The notes: generated by a model from the sequence alone, not told the origin. Positions 46,031 to 57,971 are shown, counted from the stretch's first letter. The stretch is 64,000 bases of DNA from Macrolepiota albuminosa (GCA_027475525.1 JAMWFC010000054.1:1294468-1358467); one strand, 5' to 3'. Made by a program: numbers and translations.

Positions 46031-48539
46031 TACAAGTCTTGTGATTTTACTCTTATGACTTAGACTTGATTATTGTGGCTGTGGCTTGTTTGACCTCTAT
46101 TTAGTTCTATTTTCTCAAAGTCAACTGCATTGAATGAGTTTCTTGCAGTCTCATACTCTTCTTTAATGAGATATAACTGCATTGAATAACTTCTTTGTAG
46201 TTGTGTACTTGTCCTTGATGAATGTCAAGAGGTGATCTGCTGCAGATAAGTCCTTGGCATGATAGTGATTTGCTAGGAAGAAAGTCTTCAGTATAATACC
46301 TTTTTCTCTCTTTGTTTTAAGGCCTTTGACAGATAATTTACTAAGGATCTGATCTGTCACTTCTAATACATAGAGCTGCTAGCATAGCTCTGCCAGTATG
46401 TATCTTCATTATTATATTCTACATGCTTTGCATTAATGCTCTATCCTTAGATTTATGCAAACCCCTTGATTGTATTGTATGTATGAATTTCTATAAGAAC
46501 TGGCTTTTCTATATTCAATCTCTTGACTAGTGATTGGAATGATTGAATGTGATCAAGGTAATAAGAGGATGAAGCTGGTTAAACCAGCTCCCACTATGCA
46601 GTGAAAATGGCTTATCATCTTACTCCACACACTAAGCCTGGTATAGTTTGTCTTTTTACATCAAATACATTTTATAACATTTGTTGAAAAGTGAATTGCA
46701 CTGCAGAGACACATAAGTCACTTGCCTTTAGCCAGCACTTTATAACTGCTTCTGCTCACAAGTCTGGTAATTTATTGGTTTTTTCATGTTTATTTAAGGA
46801 CTAATCACACTTACAGCCCAGTCAATACTCTGTAGCTGCTACACTGCATGTTTTTTGTCTATAGTTACACAATCCTGACAGAGAGTATGACCATGGTTTG
46901 ATTTGTGATTACTGTTGTTATCTACAAAAGACATGTTGGATCGAGAACATGGAGTCATATTTTAGTTTCTGGCCTTTTTACATTATATAGATTGGCCCAT
47001 TTGAGTGCTTTAAGCTAGACCTTTTGCCAGTGTATTATGATCTCAGAGCTGCTTGTGCTGCCATGTATATGCATGTCAGGAGGACATAAGAAACTTTGGA
47101 GTTTCAACTTGTCAAGCTCTCAATGGCCCTCATCTAATGACACATTAAAGCTGCTTATGAGTGGTTCAAATTCTGTGTACCTACTTTTTTTATACAAATG
47201 TGGATACCAGTTATATTATTTCAAGGATTGCAACTTCACTGCATCATTTTTTGCTTCTTGTGAATCTTTTTTTGCTTTAGCAACCCTGCTTTCCTTGGCT
47301 ATAGCATCAAACATGACTGACCTTCTTCATCAAGCAAAAAAAAATTTTTTGCTTTAGCAACCCTGCTTTCCTTGGCTATAGCATCAAACATGACTGACCT
47401 TCTTCATCAAGCAAAAAAAAACATCTTTCTGAATAGCCTTTGCTGAAAAAGAGCTTAGAATAGATCTAATATGGCTTAATAACATATTATATTTGTTTGT
47501 CTGCAATTTCTTCTCTAGTCCATATCTAGAAGTGTATGTGTTGTATAATCAGGCCACCTACAAAGAAGTGTTTGCTGTTTATATCACCACCAATGTCTCT
47601 TTTAATATTTGCTGCAGATTCAAGCCCCCATAATGAGCTGACCACAATGTCATTTAGAGATATTGCTCTTGTCAAGCAGAGGCTTGTACAGCACAGGAGA
47701 AATATTATTGTAGCTTACTGCCTGAGAAACATCAACCAGTTCTCTCTTTTTTGCCACTGCTATTGCCATCTCCCCCCTTAATTAACAATGACACAAATAC
47801 TCTTCCTCATTCACCTCCACTGTCTTCATCTTTTTTGGAAATTCCAGAGCCACAAATAGCAGGCCCATCAAACATCCCAGAGTCCATCAATGAAGTAGAA
47901 ATCACATCAGATGCATGGCTGAAAATGCATAACAAGGAGAGACTACAGTATATTCAAATAGAAATATCTGAGGAACATGAGGCTTGGCTTTGAGACAAAG
48001 CAATGGCAGAAATAGTACAATGCAACACTAATCTAGAACTCATCATTGGTGACTACCTCTTCACATGGATTCATTGTGGGATAATAATAGAGCAGTGACT
48101 CATTCTACAAGACAAATAGAACCAAACATAGCATTTGTATTGACTAGAAGAACATTTCTACATCTCTCATCAGAAGGAATGGCATCTCATTGCTTGACTT
48201 CATCTACACTTCAAATGCAAGAATGTCAAGAAGCCTGCACAACCTAGGCCCAAATCAATTATTCCTGTTGACAAGGAAATAAGAGAACTCTGGTCTTCTG
48301 TAACTATGCCTACTCAATCCCAGTACACTACTCCAGTGGTTGCAACCAGGGGTAGGTGCTTTATGAGAGTGCAGAGGGAGTCAGAGATGGTGTCAGTCAT
48401 TTGGTAGAGGAGTGTCAATTTGGCAGTGTGCTAAATGAAGAAGGCTTGGATGAGCCACACCTGCATCTCCAGGTGGAGCAGGCAAGTCCAGGCTTTGTCC
48501 TGGGTGGCTATAGTGTCTGAAGGAGCTTCTGGATTAGCA
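46031..48539. other. AT-rich decayed block between Tc1 and copia relics, copy B
   Basis: Counterpart of 25778-28329 with a 400-bp deletion near 46622 and about 300 bp absent from copy A at 47440-47750. Coding-like frames at 47751-47993 (+) and 46360-46163 (-) are kept but unassigned. Confidence 0.5.
47268..47421. repeat. 77-bp tandem duplication (2 units)
   Basis: Units contain GCTTTAGCAACCCTGCTTTC. Copy A has one partial unit because of its deletion. Confidence 0.93.
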
Positions 48540-48955
48540 GGCTGAAACATGGAGCATGCAGGTACTTAAATCTGGTGAGAGAGCAACAAACAGGTGGGGG
48601 CAATTTCATGGTCAACATGCAAACAATGAACTGTAGCAGCTTCTTTATGTGAGGCTGCCCAGGAATGCATATGGCTACAAACATTAATGGAGGCACTGTG
48701 GCATACTCCTGATGGAGCAACTGTGATACTTTGTGACAACAATTTGGCGATTAACCTCTCAGAAGACCCCATGCTACACCAACAGATAAAACATGTTAAT
48801 ATAAAATATCATTTTCTATAAGAGTGTGCCACATTGAAAGAAATTGTGGTTTGATATATCAACACTAAGAACAATGTCATGGATATATTTATGAAAGCAC
48901 TGGCCACACTGCAATTCATACAACTACGAACAATTTTGGGAGTGACCTAGTATTT
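48540..48955 (+). pseudogene. Ty1/copia RNase H relic, copy B
   Basis: Same as the copy-A relic but with a 27-bp deletion between two GAGGCTG repeats near 48651, which removes the EAEYM box. AAQECIWLQTLMEALWH and ILCDNNLAINLSEDP remain. NHINIKYYFL of copy A is KHVNIKYHFL here, closer to the family consensus (KHI-V-YHF). Confidence 0.82.
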
Positions 48956-49020
48956 CATGTGAGGAGGAGTCAATTGATTGAACCAATGCTGAAATGATCA
49001 CTGCCCATGGTGAGGAGGAG

Positions 49021-49270
49021 TGTTGAGACCTAGCACGTCATAACACTGTGTGCATTGATAATAATCATTGATACACCGTGCATATTGATGCAGAGTCAGA
49101 GTTAGGGTCAAAGAGGAAAATATATATATCAGATGGGATGGCAAATTTCCTAAGTCATTATACAGAGACTGAGGGTGAGTGAAATTTTCTTACTACAATA
49201 ATAGACAAATTGTTTACATATACCACAGTAGAATAACCTCTGTTATTGTACTAGGCATCAACTTCTAACA
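49021..49270 (+). repeat. Copia-type 3' LTR, copy B
   Basis: 250 bp from TGTTGAGACC to CTTCTAACA, preceded by the purine tract GGTGAGGAGGAG (49009-49020), the expected plus-strand primer site. Confidence 0.8.
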
Positions 49271-50964
49271 AATGCTGCACAGAAGAAACAATGGCAAACA
49301 TGCTATCAGAGTGCATCTCCATGGGGCAAAGAGCAGCATGGAATCTAGCAATGCACATACATAGGAAAAGAGGGATATCCTTCAAAGCAACTGAGTTGCA
49401 CCTTAATAAATAGGAAAGGGGAAACTGAACAGGACTTGCCAGGGGCTAAACACTTCTCAATGATAGTGGTGTCAGAGACTGTGTGCATGCTATTTGGAAA
49501 GCAAGATGCAAGTGGCATATTGACAATGAATCAATCCTGGAAAAGGCACCAACAGACATGGAAATCATAAACAAGATCAAAGTAGTAATAGTGTGCAGAA
49601 TAAAGCTGGACTGCCTGGCAACCACTGCACATTAGTTCAGTAAGGAAGCTCTGAAGGCCAGGCTAGTCAAAAGCACATGAAAGTACTTCCTACCTGAGGG
49701 TAAAGACTCATTGAAGTCATGAAGAGTTGCAACTGAAGTTTTAGTGGGTATTGGCTGTCCCACACAAAAAATGGGCTCACTGTAGTATTATCAAAAATGA
49801 TGACCTGAAGTAACTAGTTCTTTATTAGCCTAAAATATCTGTTCCCTGGATTCTGAGCCATGGACAACCAATGGCTTGTCATAATCTCCAAACCTCCACC
49901 CTTTTATATCCCTCCTGTGGACAGAATATTCAGGTGATTCCTCATTGGCCTTGTGTGTTTCCAAGTCTGGGTGTGGCTATAGCTTTTTCTGTGGCCTATT
50001 TTTCACTTATTTCAGCTACTTTTTCCCTGTTGTACTCCCATATTGTTATCCTTCTCTTCTTTCTTTTTCTCTACCCTCTTCTTTCCTTCTCCCACCATCT
50101 CTGTGGCTGCAGCATGTCATGGCAAGGTGTTGAGAGCTAGCTTTAGAGTTTTGGGCTGCTTGGTTGGATGATCGGGTGATGTCAGGGATTGATTGATGAT
50201 CTCGGGTTCCTGCCCATCAGCCAAACAGCACCAGTCAGAGACGTGTCGTTTCACTTTTCACTGTGCGCTGGTTCAACTTTGGTTGTTTTCATTGTTTTGG
50301 AGTAGATTATTTCTGAGGTGAGTCCTGCCTATAGTCTTTGGCTTTCCCATGCATGCGCTTACAGTTTTCAGCGTTCCATGTGTACTTGAGAACTCAATAT
50401 ATTATTATTTTTCTTCAGGCTTGTCTCGTCATTCAAGATGGCACGTAACAGTATCAACATCCTTTTCCAAACAATCTCCTCCTTCCCATTCTCGTTCTCT
50501 ATAAATACAGAGCAAAACTCTGGTGGTTGATCAACATCCTTTTCCAAACAATCTCCTCCTTCCCATTCTCGTTCTCTATAAATACAGAGCAAAACTCTGG
50601 TGGTTGCCCCTGAACCTGCCCAGTAATCCTCCCCGCCTGCTCAAGCACCCTCAAATGGCTCTTGACTTTGGCCCGCAAGAAGGGTCCTGATCCTTGCACT
50701 CCCAATGCTCCTACCTCGGGCGGGACTACATCCCTCCTTTGGCCATACCCGCACCACATCCGGCCTCCGCCATTGTCTATACCTTCCACGCCTGTCCTAA
50801 CACCCACACTTGCCAACGCACTCTCCACCTCCGTCTGCACTCCCCCAACGCACTCTCTCCACGACCTTCACTCCCTCCAAATACACGCTCACGCTTTCAT
50901 GTACAGCCCATCGGCACGAGTGTCCTGAATAACTAGGGGCCAATCATGCGTATCCCACGTCCCC
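49271..50964. other. Junction region between copies B and C
   Basis: Parallels 29064-30397, with about 260 extra bases near 50695-50955 not present in copy B's counterpart. Contains the 77-bp duplication at 50453-50606. No gene was recognised. Confidence 0.4.
50453..50606. repeat. 77-bp tandem duplication (2 units)
   Basis: Units begin ATCAACATCCTTTTCCAAAC. The equivalent place in copy A-B (30221) has one unit. Confidence 0.95.
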
Positions 50965-52442
50965 GTACATTCCATAATCAACTCGATTGATGAACCATCA
51001 GGTAGTCCATCTCACTGCCAGAACTTGTCCCATCTAGACATCCTCTCCCCCTACCGCCTCCGCAAAGACAAATACGCCAGTTTCCTCTTCGGCACAATCC
51101 CAAACCCCTCAGGCGGCGAGACGCCCACCAACGTCACTCTCGACAATACATCCCTGTCCCCTCACGTCTAAGCTTGCTCTTTGGCATGCACTTTGCCGTC
51201 AATGACATCTTCGATGTTGAAGGACTTTTCACAGGCGCAGGTTCACACACATACGCTCTCGTCCATCCCTCCCCACTCTCCACCACCATGCCATCAATCC
51301 AATGCCTACTTGCTCTCGGCCTTGTATGCAAGGCACGTACGTCCCAGGTTGCACACGGCGCACAGCCCTGGGAGTACGTCGACCACACATACTTGCTCAA
51401 TCCACACAGGGATGGGCACGTCACAGCGTCTACGTCGAGCTCTGGCGCATGCGCAATTGCGAGGTATGAATGGGTCGAGTTTACTGTTGGGAGTGATACG
51501 AAGGTGAGGGAGCCTGCAGCATTTTGGGCGCATATGGGATGAGACTCACGCATGGAAGTTTGGATATGAGCAGTGTGCTACCACTGTCGGAGGATATGGA
51601 TACGGCAGGCTACTTTATGAGGGACCCGAGGCTGATTCACCCTGGTAGGTACGAACACTCTCCCGTCTGAAAGAAACGCCAAACAATCTTCCCCAAAAAA
51701 TTATTCTACCCGACCGAACATTATCCTGTCTCCAACCCCGTAGCCCAAGTCCTCTAGGACGACTTTGCAGCCGCGCTGTCAAATCACCTCAAAACAACTG
51801 TTGTCCCCATCAATTTCACCACTTCTCTGCTAGACCACATCCCCTCGCACGACTTTGCCCAATTCCAGCTCGTGTCAATCACCCTAGTTGAGTACTGTTC
51901 CTGGGTGTCCGTCGACAAACCGCTCGTTGAGGCGTACAAGGACCAGTCCAACTCCACACTGCACGTGAAGGCGATGTTCTCACACGGCGAGAAACATACA
52001 GCGCAGGACTTTGTCACAGCCCAATGCGTCCTCCATGCCTTCCGCAAGTCTGGCGTCGGATCTCATCGTGGATGTCAAGTCGTGCTCGGACTCATTGTTC
52101 ATGTCTGATGCGAGCACCGGTGGCCAGCCGTCGTACTGCATTGAAGAGTTTAATAATATGGAAGGGGCTGCAGACCCTGCTCGCAGGTCCAGCTGGTCGA
52201 GATGGGAACCTGGCGAAGCCGTCCGATTATTTCATTTATGTTGTGTCGATGTGAAGTGACGATTCCGTTGGGGTAGGTCGGGTATTATAGCCATGTTAGA
52301 ACGGGAGATGTTGCCTGTTGCGGTGGTCGTTGCACATAGGGGTTGCGATGATTTGTTGTTAAATCTTGTTGAAAAGTTGGCGGGGAAAGGATTGTTGGAT
52401 GCTGTTAGGACAGGGAAGAATGCGTTTGATTTTGGGTCGTGA
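50965..52442 (+). pseudogene. Amidase-signature family pseudogene, copy C
   Basis: Third copy of the amidase relic. It reads [53 protein letters not shown], then a shortened TKVREPAAF-AHMG where B has GSVRKPVAF-AYRMR. The signature is thus intact up to GSDT but loses Gly-Gly-Ser by small deletions. Further deletions follow, for example in the GASLV segment. The closing VRTGKNAFDFGS ends at 52442. Confidence 0.76.
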
Positions 52443-53392
52443 TTTTTCTAGTACAGATGTATTGTTATGACGTTGCGCTTACGCTCTCTCTTCGATTTTA
52501 CCTAGTATTTATAGTAAATCATGACTGGAAGTCATAGGCCGCTTCTTACTTCCTTGGGGAGGAAAATGGAGACAGCCTTCATGGTACTTGATGGACGAAA
52601 GATCGATTGAGTACGACGCTGTTAACGGAACTGATAATAGATATGAATACTAGCAATGACGGGATAGAGTCAGTAATTTTTTTTCAACCTAGACAATTAC
52701 TGGCTGCACCGTCATAACCCTTTTAAATGTTCCAATGGATTGATTCCATCTATGACACCAAATGTTCCTGAGAGATACATCACCACTATAGTCCTACTTA
52801 CCTGAGGCACTTGGATTTATCAAATGACCACAAATGAAAAATAAGGAACATCTCCACCTATGCAGGCTCCTCTTCAGCTTACGAAATGAACTACGAGAGA
52901 TCAGACACGTACCAACGTCGACAGAATCGCCCATACCAGGAGACTCGCAGGGGAGAGATGAGACATGGCAATGGAAAACCAGACAGAAAACCTTGGGGAG
53001 GAAGGACGAGGTTCGAATCAGCAAGAAGCTGAAGCCTACAAAGGAGACCAGATATATCTGCAAGAAGACGTATTACACCATATATATGACACAGCTATTC
53101 CACGAAGAGAATCAAACATTTGATGCATAGCGGGGCGGTACATCAATTGCAGAGACAGATATCCTATTGATCAGTCACGTACATCTCTGTTGAATCACCT
53201 CGCTGTCAAGTTAGTAAGCTTCTAATTAGACACTTGATCATCAACACGGCAACAGCCTAATTAGCCAGGCATATTACAGACAATAGCAATTGGGAATTAC
53301 AACGGTGACCAATAGCAGCGTACTATACAAGGCGGGTCGTGTGTAACGTCATAGCTAGTAATCTAGCGCGGTAGAACCATTCAAGAAGGTGT
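52443..53392. other. Spacer downstream of the copy-C amidase pseudogene
   Basis: Matches the B spacer plus about 110 bp (53045-53150) absent from B. A 270-nt minus-strand open frame (53063-52794) ends at a CCTCAG|GTAAGT donor-like site, but its product is not recognised. Confidence 0.4.
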
Positions 53393-53653
53393 TTGCCATC
53401 TGTGCACGTAGACCTAAACAACAACCCTATACCACTTGGGTGCAGCCTTGACATCAAGGGCGATACGAAAGGCGTCAACGAGTTTCATATCATTCGCACT
53501 GTCCATGTCCTCCTGGGTCTTGTTGCTCGCAAGAACAAAACATCATTTGAAACGCCTCCGGCATTTCAAGGTAGGATCGTGCACTGTAGCGAATCGGCGA
53601 TGGTCTTGTGGCAAATGAGAAGGTATGTTAAAGATAGCCAATTGTTGTCTTGA
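53393..53653 (+). CDS. Conserved 86-codon open frame of unknown function, copy C
   Basis: Nearly identical to 32854-33114, with Ser for Phe at residue 3. Same caveats: possibly one exon of an unrecognised gene. Confidence 0.3.
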   Translation: MPSVHVDLNNNPIPLGCSLDIKGDTKGVNEFHIIRTVHVLLGLVARKNKTSFETPPAFQGRIVHCSESAMVLWQMRRYVKDSQLLS

Positions 53654-54986
53654 TCTCGTGTAACATTTGGGTGAATCAGTCCACTTCTCGAAGTCCGAGA
53701 GGGTAATTTGATGAGAGGTAATTCGTCAGCACTACTGAAGGAGTCATTAACGATGGCGCTCCTTCAGTCAGGAGAAATAACTAGTGAGCCTTCGAGATAG
53801 ATACTTTGGGATTCAGCGTCAAATAGACTTGATGGGATGACTCAACCTTACACCAAATAGCAATAAATACCCCACGTTTCCGAGGGCTGCGAAGTATGTA
53901 GAATGAAGTTCTCTCCTTTCTTTCATTCTGGCATCATTCCAACCATTTCTGTGGCTGAAGTTGGCGTTACGAGGTGTCATGAGCGACTTTTAGAGCTGCT
54001 CTGCAGTGGGCTGAATGGGGTGATTACGTCAGGCTTGATCTCGCCGAGCAAGCTGCCGTTTGTGGTTGTCGTTTGAGTCCAGTTCGGCTTTCCATGCACA
54101 TTGCTTACAGTTTTTAGTATTATATCATATTTCCTCAACATCCATTTCCAAAAAATATCCTTACTCTCTTTTCTTTTTGAATACATCCTTCAGCCTGCCC
54201 CGTTGCCCCGTTCCCGACCCAAATCGCCTCTGATGTTCCCCTACAGTTCCCCAAGTACCCGCATCCCGTACCCGGCCCTCGGTCATTACCCTATACACCG
54301 GCATAACAATCACTTCAGTCTGCGCTTTCCGACGCTCTCCACCTCCTTCCTCACGACCTTCGCCTTCTCTGAATACACGCTCACGCTTTCGTGCACGCCC
54401 ACTGGCACGAGCGTACTGAACAGCTCGGGACCAGTCGTGCGCTGCACATCTGGCGCACCTTATACCTCTTGTATGGACATTGGGTACGCGATAACGAGCC
54501 CATCGATCTTAGGAAGCGACGCAAATGCGGGAACTAGGGCCTGGGTCCTCGCGGGAGAGTTTAAGGATCGAACGAACAATCAATGTCCTCAAGAAATCCG
54601 ACCCTGCGGGTTCGGACTCAATAAAACAGATTTATGCACCCAGTACGTGTTGTGCCTTTCTGCGAAAGTCATAATCAATTATTCGGTTATCCAAGCTTCA
54701 TTCAAATGCTCAAACATTTTTATAGTATTTCCCAATCTTACTCTCGATCCACGGTTTTCGTCGCCCTTTTGTAGTTGCATTGCTAACGTCTCCGTCTCTT
54801 TATTTTCTCTCCATGTTTCTCTCCTCTCTTCGGACGATTCTTCCTGCTCCTTGGTTCTCTTTGACGTACCGGGTGAATTAGTAGAATAGATATTTCCACT
54901 ATCGTTGTACCTGTGTCGTCTATTTCGGCATAAAAATCGCATATATGCATATATATTCAATCGAGTTCCATGGTTAGAATGCGAGA
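53654..54986. other. Spacer before the copy-C DUF6535-ankyrin gene
   Basis: Contains the copy-C version of the unrecognised segment. A 262-codon frame at 54101-54889 (+) includes [20 protein letters not shown] and PSILGSDANAGTRAW, but its ends run into low-information sequence and no homology is recognised. Confidence 0.35.
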
Positions 54987-57047
54987 TTATGGTGTCTCTG
55001 GATTCACAGTGTGAGATGTCATCCCATATGGGGCGAGCCGCACAGTCTGGTAATGTTCCAAGTACTCGACAAGTGTGTCGCTGCCTCTGCTGCGCGCAAC
55101 CTCAAGCAATGTCTCCCCGTTAGCATCCTTGACCGTCCTATCCCATCCGCGGTCAAGCAAAAGCGTCACTTTTTGCGGCGTCGCGTAGTGTCCGAAATAT
55201 ACCAATTCATCGTGGAGTGCATTGTGACTTAATAATTGGGCACAATGATCCAAAAGTACCCCAGCAATATCAGAGGTTCTCGACCTTAGAATGGCATCGT
55301 CAAGTGCTGTAAATCCGAAGTGTGATCGCGCAGATATCAGAGCTGGCTCTCGTTCAACAAGGGCATTGACCACATCCAGATTACCTGCGTAGGCTGCATA
55401 ATGCAAAGCGGTCTCACCGGAAGAATCACGACACGTAAGGTCTATTCCTCGATGCACCAATTCACGAAAGTCTTCTGCATCACCCAAACGTGCACATGGA
55501 CGCAAGAACTCCATGCCCCACTCAATGCCAGATTGAAATAGGTTGGGACCGCCCAAATCCAGAAGCCACCGAGATAGGATACGATTCCTGTCTCTGAGTG
55601 CTTCTTCATAAGCAAAAGACAGTGCAGCTCTTATCTGTTCTTGCCAATCCTTGACGCCAGCAGTAGCTTCGTCTAGCAGAATCTTAAGATCAAAGGTCAT
55701 CATGAAAGTTTTAATCAGTCGGCCATATTTGTTGTTTCCAATCTCATCCTCCATGGAAGATGCAGAATACGTATCTGGCAATCTTGATAAAGAATATTTG
55801 ATTGCAGAGAGAAGATGACTATTTCCTGAGCTTGGGTTCAGGTATCTACTCGGTGATGGACTGTAGGAACACCGTTCTTTACGTGAAGACCATTCATCAA
55901 GCAAGCCACAAGTCCCTTCAATGACAATTTCTTTGACAAGGCGGTTAGATGAGTTGTTGAAGACCCAGTCCAAGGAGTTGTAAGAGAGACTATCGGCACG
56001 CCATGGTTGTTCCAAAACTGCTTCGTGCTCTGCTTTTTTCAGAGGCCGCCTTGGACTCCAATATGGTCGGAACGGTGGTATTCGAAATCCGCGACCGAAG
56101 TTCTTAGTGAGCATATACCAGAGACGCGAGCAGTTCCACCTCGTCATACTAAAAGCGAACTTTAGAAGTCGAGCTAGAAGGAATATGAATGGGATACGGT
56201 AGGGACAGGCCAAATAAAATGCGGGGAGCGCTGAGGATACGAAGTAGAAGAGAAATGTGACAGCAGTGATCCCAGCAACGATTCCACATATTGGACGGGA
56301 CAGCTGCGAGACATAGAGGGCTAATCCGACAAGGAAAATGGCAACTGAGCAATGTAGGATTAATGGGAGACTCTCAATGATGACGCCGAGTTTCCATTTC
56401 ACGAGTCCCTCAAAGCGGAATTGACGGATCAAAGCGCGGGTTTTGGCGTCGCCAGAAACCGTTGCAGTATAAGCCTGTTCACTGTGTTAGACTACCTAAA
56501 AGGAGGCAAAGGAATAACAAACTTGGATCCATTGTTTGGCTAGAACAGACAGGAGGGCAGTTGATAATGAGAGAGCGAGGCTGGTAAAAAAGAATCCATT
56601 CACCCATGCATCTGTGGAAGTGTACGTCCGACTTTGGGGACCTAGAGATGCTGCAGGCACAGCATTGATGCTCGATCCATTTCCGGTGGCTCTCAATAAT
56701 TGGTTGGTTTCGACAAGGAGAGACACCATAATTTGCGCGTTGTCTGGTTGGAGCACTTGAGATGTCTGAGCGACAAACGTAGTTACGACTGCCGAGAAGA
56801 GTGCAGCCTGTCTTGGAATTAGGAAGACATGTAGGAATATACGTCCATCAAGACTCACAAAAACAAGGAGACTTTCAAGGATGCTCTGAATGCTTTCAAT
56901 GATGTCCGCATCATGACTCTCTGCTTCGTCAAGGTAGACATTCCACACGCGCGCATTCTCTTTTGCTTCTTCTCCACGTTTGTCAGGACTGTACATCTGT
57001 GTGTAATCGTATTTACGACCACCTTGGGAGCTATAGGGTGAATGCAT
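54987..57047 (-). CDS. DUF6535 membrane protein with C-terminal ankyrin repeats, copy C (intact)
   Basis: Two exons: 57047-56523 (175 codons) and 56474-54987, joined by a 48-nt intron (56522-56475; donor GTTTGT, CTAAC branch site, acceptor CAG). The predicted protein is 670 aa. The DUF6535 domain covers EEAKENARVWNVYLDEAESH, FSAVVTTFVAQTSQVLQPD, WVNGFFFTSLALSLSTALLS, and after the intron RALIRQFRFEGLVKWKLG and GIVAGITAVTFLFYFVSSAL, giving about four membrane segments. A polar linker follows, then ankyrin-type repeats from about residue 505 (GETALHYAAYAGNLDVVNAL, GFTALDDAI, NGETLLEVARSRGSDTLVEY). The start codon is uncertain: a CCTATAG|CTCCC acceptor just inside the first exon hints at an upstream exon. 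Function unknown; the family is widespread in Agaricomycetes. Confidence 0.85.
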
Positions 57048-57543
57048 ATCATTTCACAACAAATGCACGACAGTACCCAAGTTATGGATGCCCAAGGTCC
57101 TAAGGCGCGATGCATGCAAGTATGCCATTGTAGGTAGGAAAGATGGTTATACGTGGCAGTTCTTCCACGAATCAAAATTGTTGATTGATGATGATTTACT
57201 TACTAATCACTTAGCTGGGATATGATAGTATCGAAGGGAGGAAACGAAAGACAAGTAAGGTAGAGGGTCTTCATGTTTTATCATTCCTTGATTTTTTTGC
57301 ATTGACACTGGGTCATCCGTGAGATATTCTGAGCGGCGGAAGAACAGGTAGTGCACGGCTGTCCTCCAGGGTCAAGCTATCAAAGCCAATGAAGACGGAG
57401 TGATGAGTTCCTTGGTCTCTCCCAAGGTCACATCTAGTGATTGATATGTGCCATGTAATTGTATATCTCCAAACAAGATCTGAAACAGATAAAAACATAT
57501 GGAAACATACACAAGGTCTAAGAACAACAGTGTCGGAAAAATC
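57048..57543. other. Right end of the tandem array
   Basis: Matches the DUF6535 upstream regions of A and B up to GTCGGAAAAATCAC (about 57543), where similarity stops. A and B continue with TCACTTGCCCC, while C continues with unique sequence. Confidence 0.8.
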
Positions 57544-57971
57544 ACTTACACTTCGGGAAATCCCTGGGGTTTCTTGAGAAAAACCTGTTAGAAACACGTT
57601 ATGTAATTTCTAAATTGTTTTTCTCAAGTATTACATAAGATCTATTTCGAAAAACAGAAAAAAAAAAGTTAAAGTTTCTCAATGATTTCACTTGAGATAA
57701 AGGAAAAAAATTTCTTTCGATTATTCCTGAGATACAGATAGATAAAATTAATCGTGTTTCTAGTGTTTTTCTCAAGAAGAAAGTGATGTTTACATTATTG
57801 TGTTTCTTTGTGAACACTTGTTGTATTTCTTTCAAGTGTTTTCAAGGGAAAATTCTTTGTTTCTCTCACAAAAAACGTGTTAGAAAAACCTTAAATGTTC
57901 CTCGGGAAACATAGATTAGATAATCTTTGAGTATTTCTGTAGAAACACAGATTAGAAACACCTATCGCATC
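57544..57971. repeat. AT-rich tract with recurrent GAAACAC and TTTCTCAAG motifs
   Basis: Irregularly spaced copies of TTAGAAACAC, TTTTTCTCAAG and GTGTTTCT on both strands, with no coding potential. It may be a degraded inverted-repeat element, but no clear ends were found. Confidence 0.4.

Noticed and set aside
9415..50606. CRISPR-like array made of the regular 77-bp repeats
   Set aside because: Each locus has only two adjacent units and the units are unrelated between loci; there are no spacers, and the host is a fungus.
54101..54889. 262-codon frame in copy C as an intact gene
   Set aside because: Copies A and B have frame breaks throughout, composition is biased and no domain was recognised; kept only as an unknown segment.
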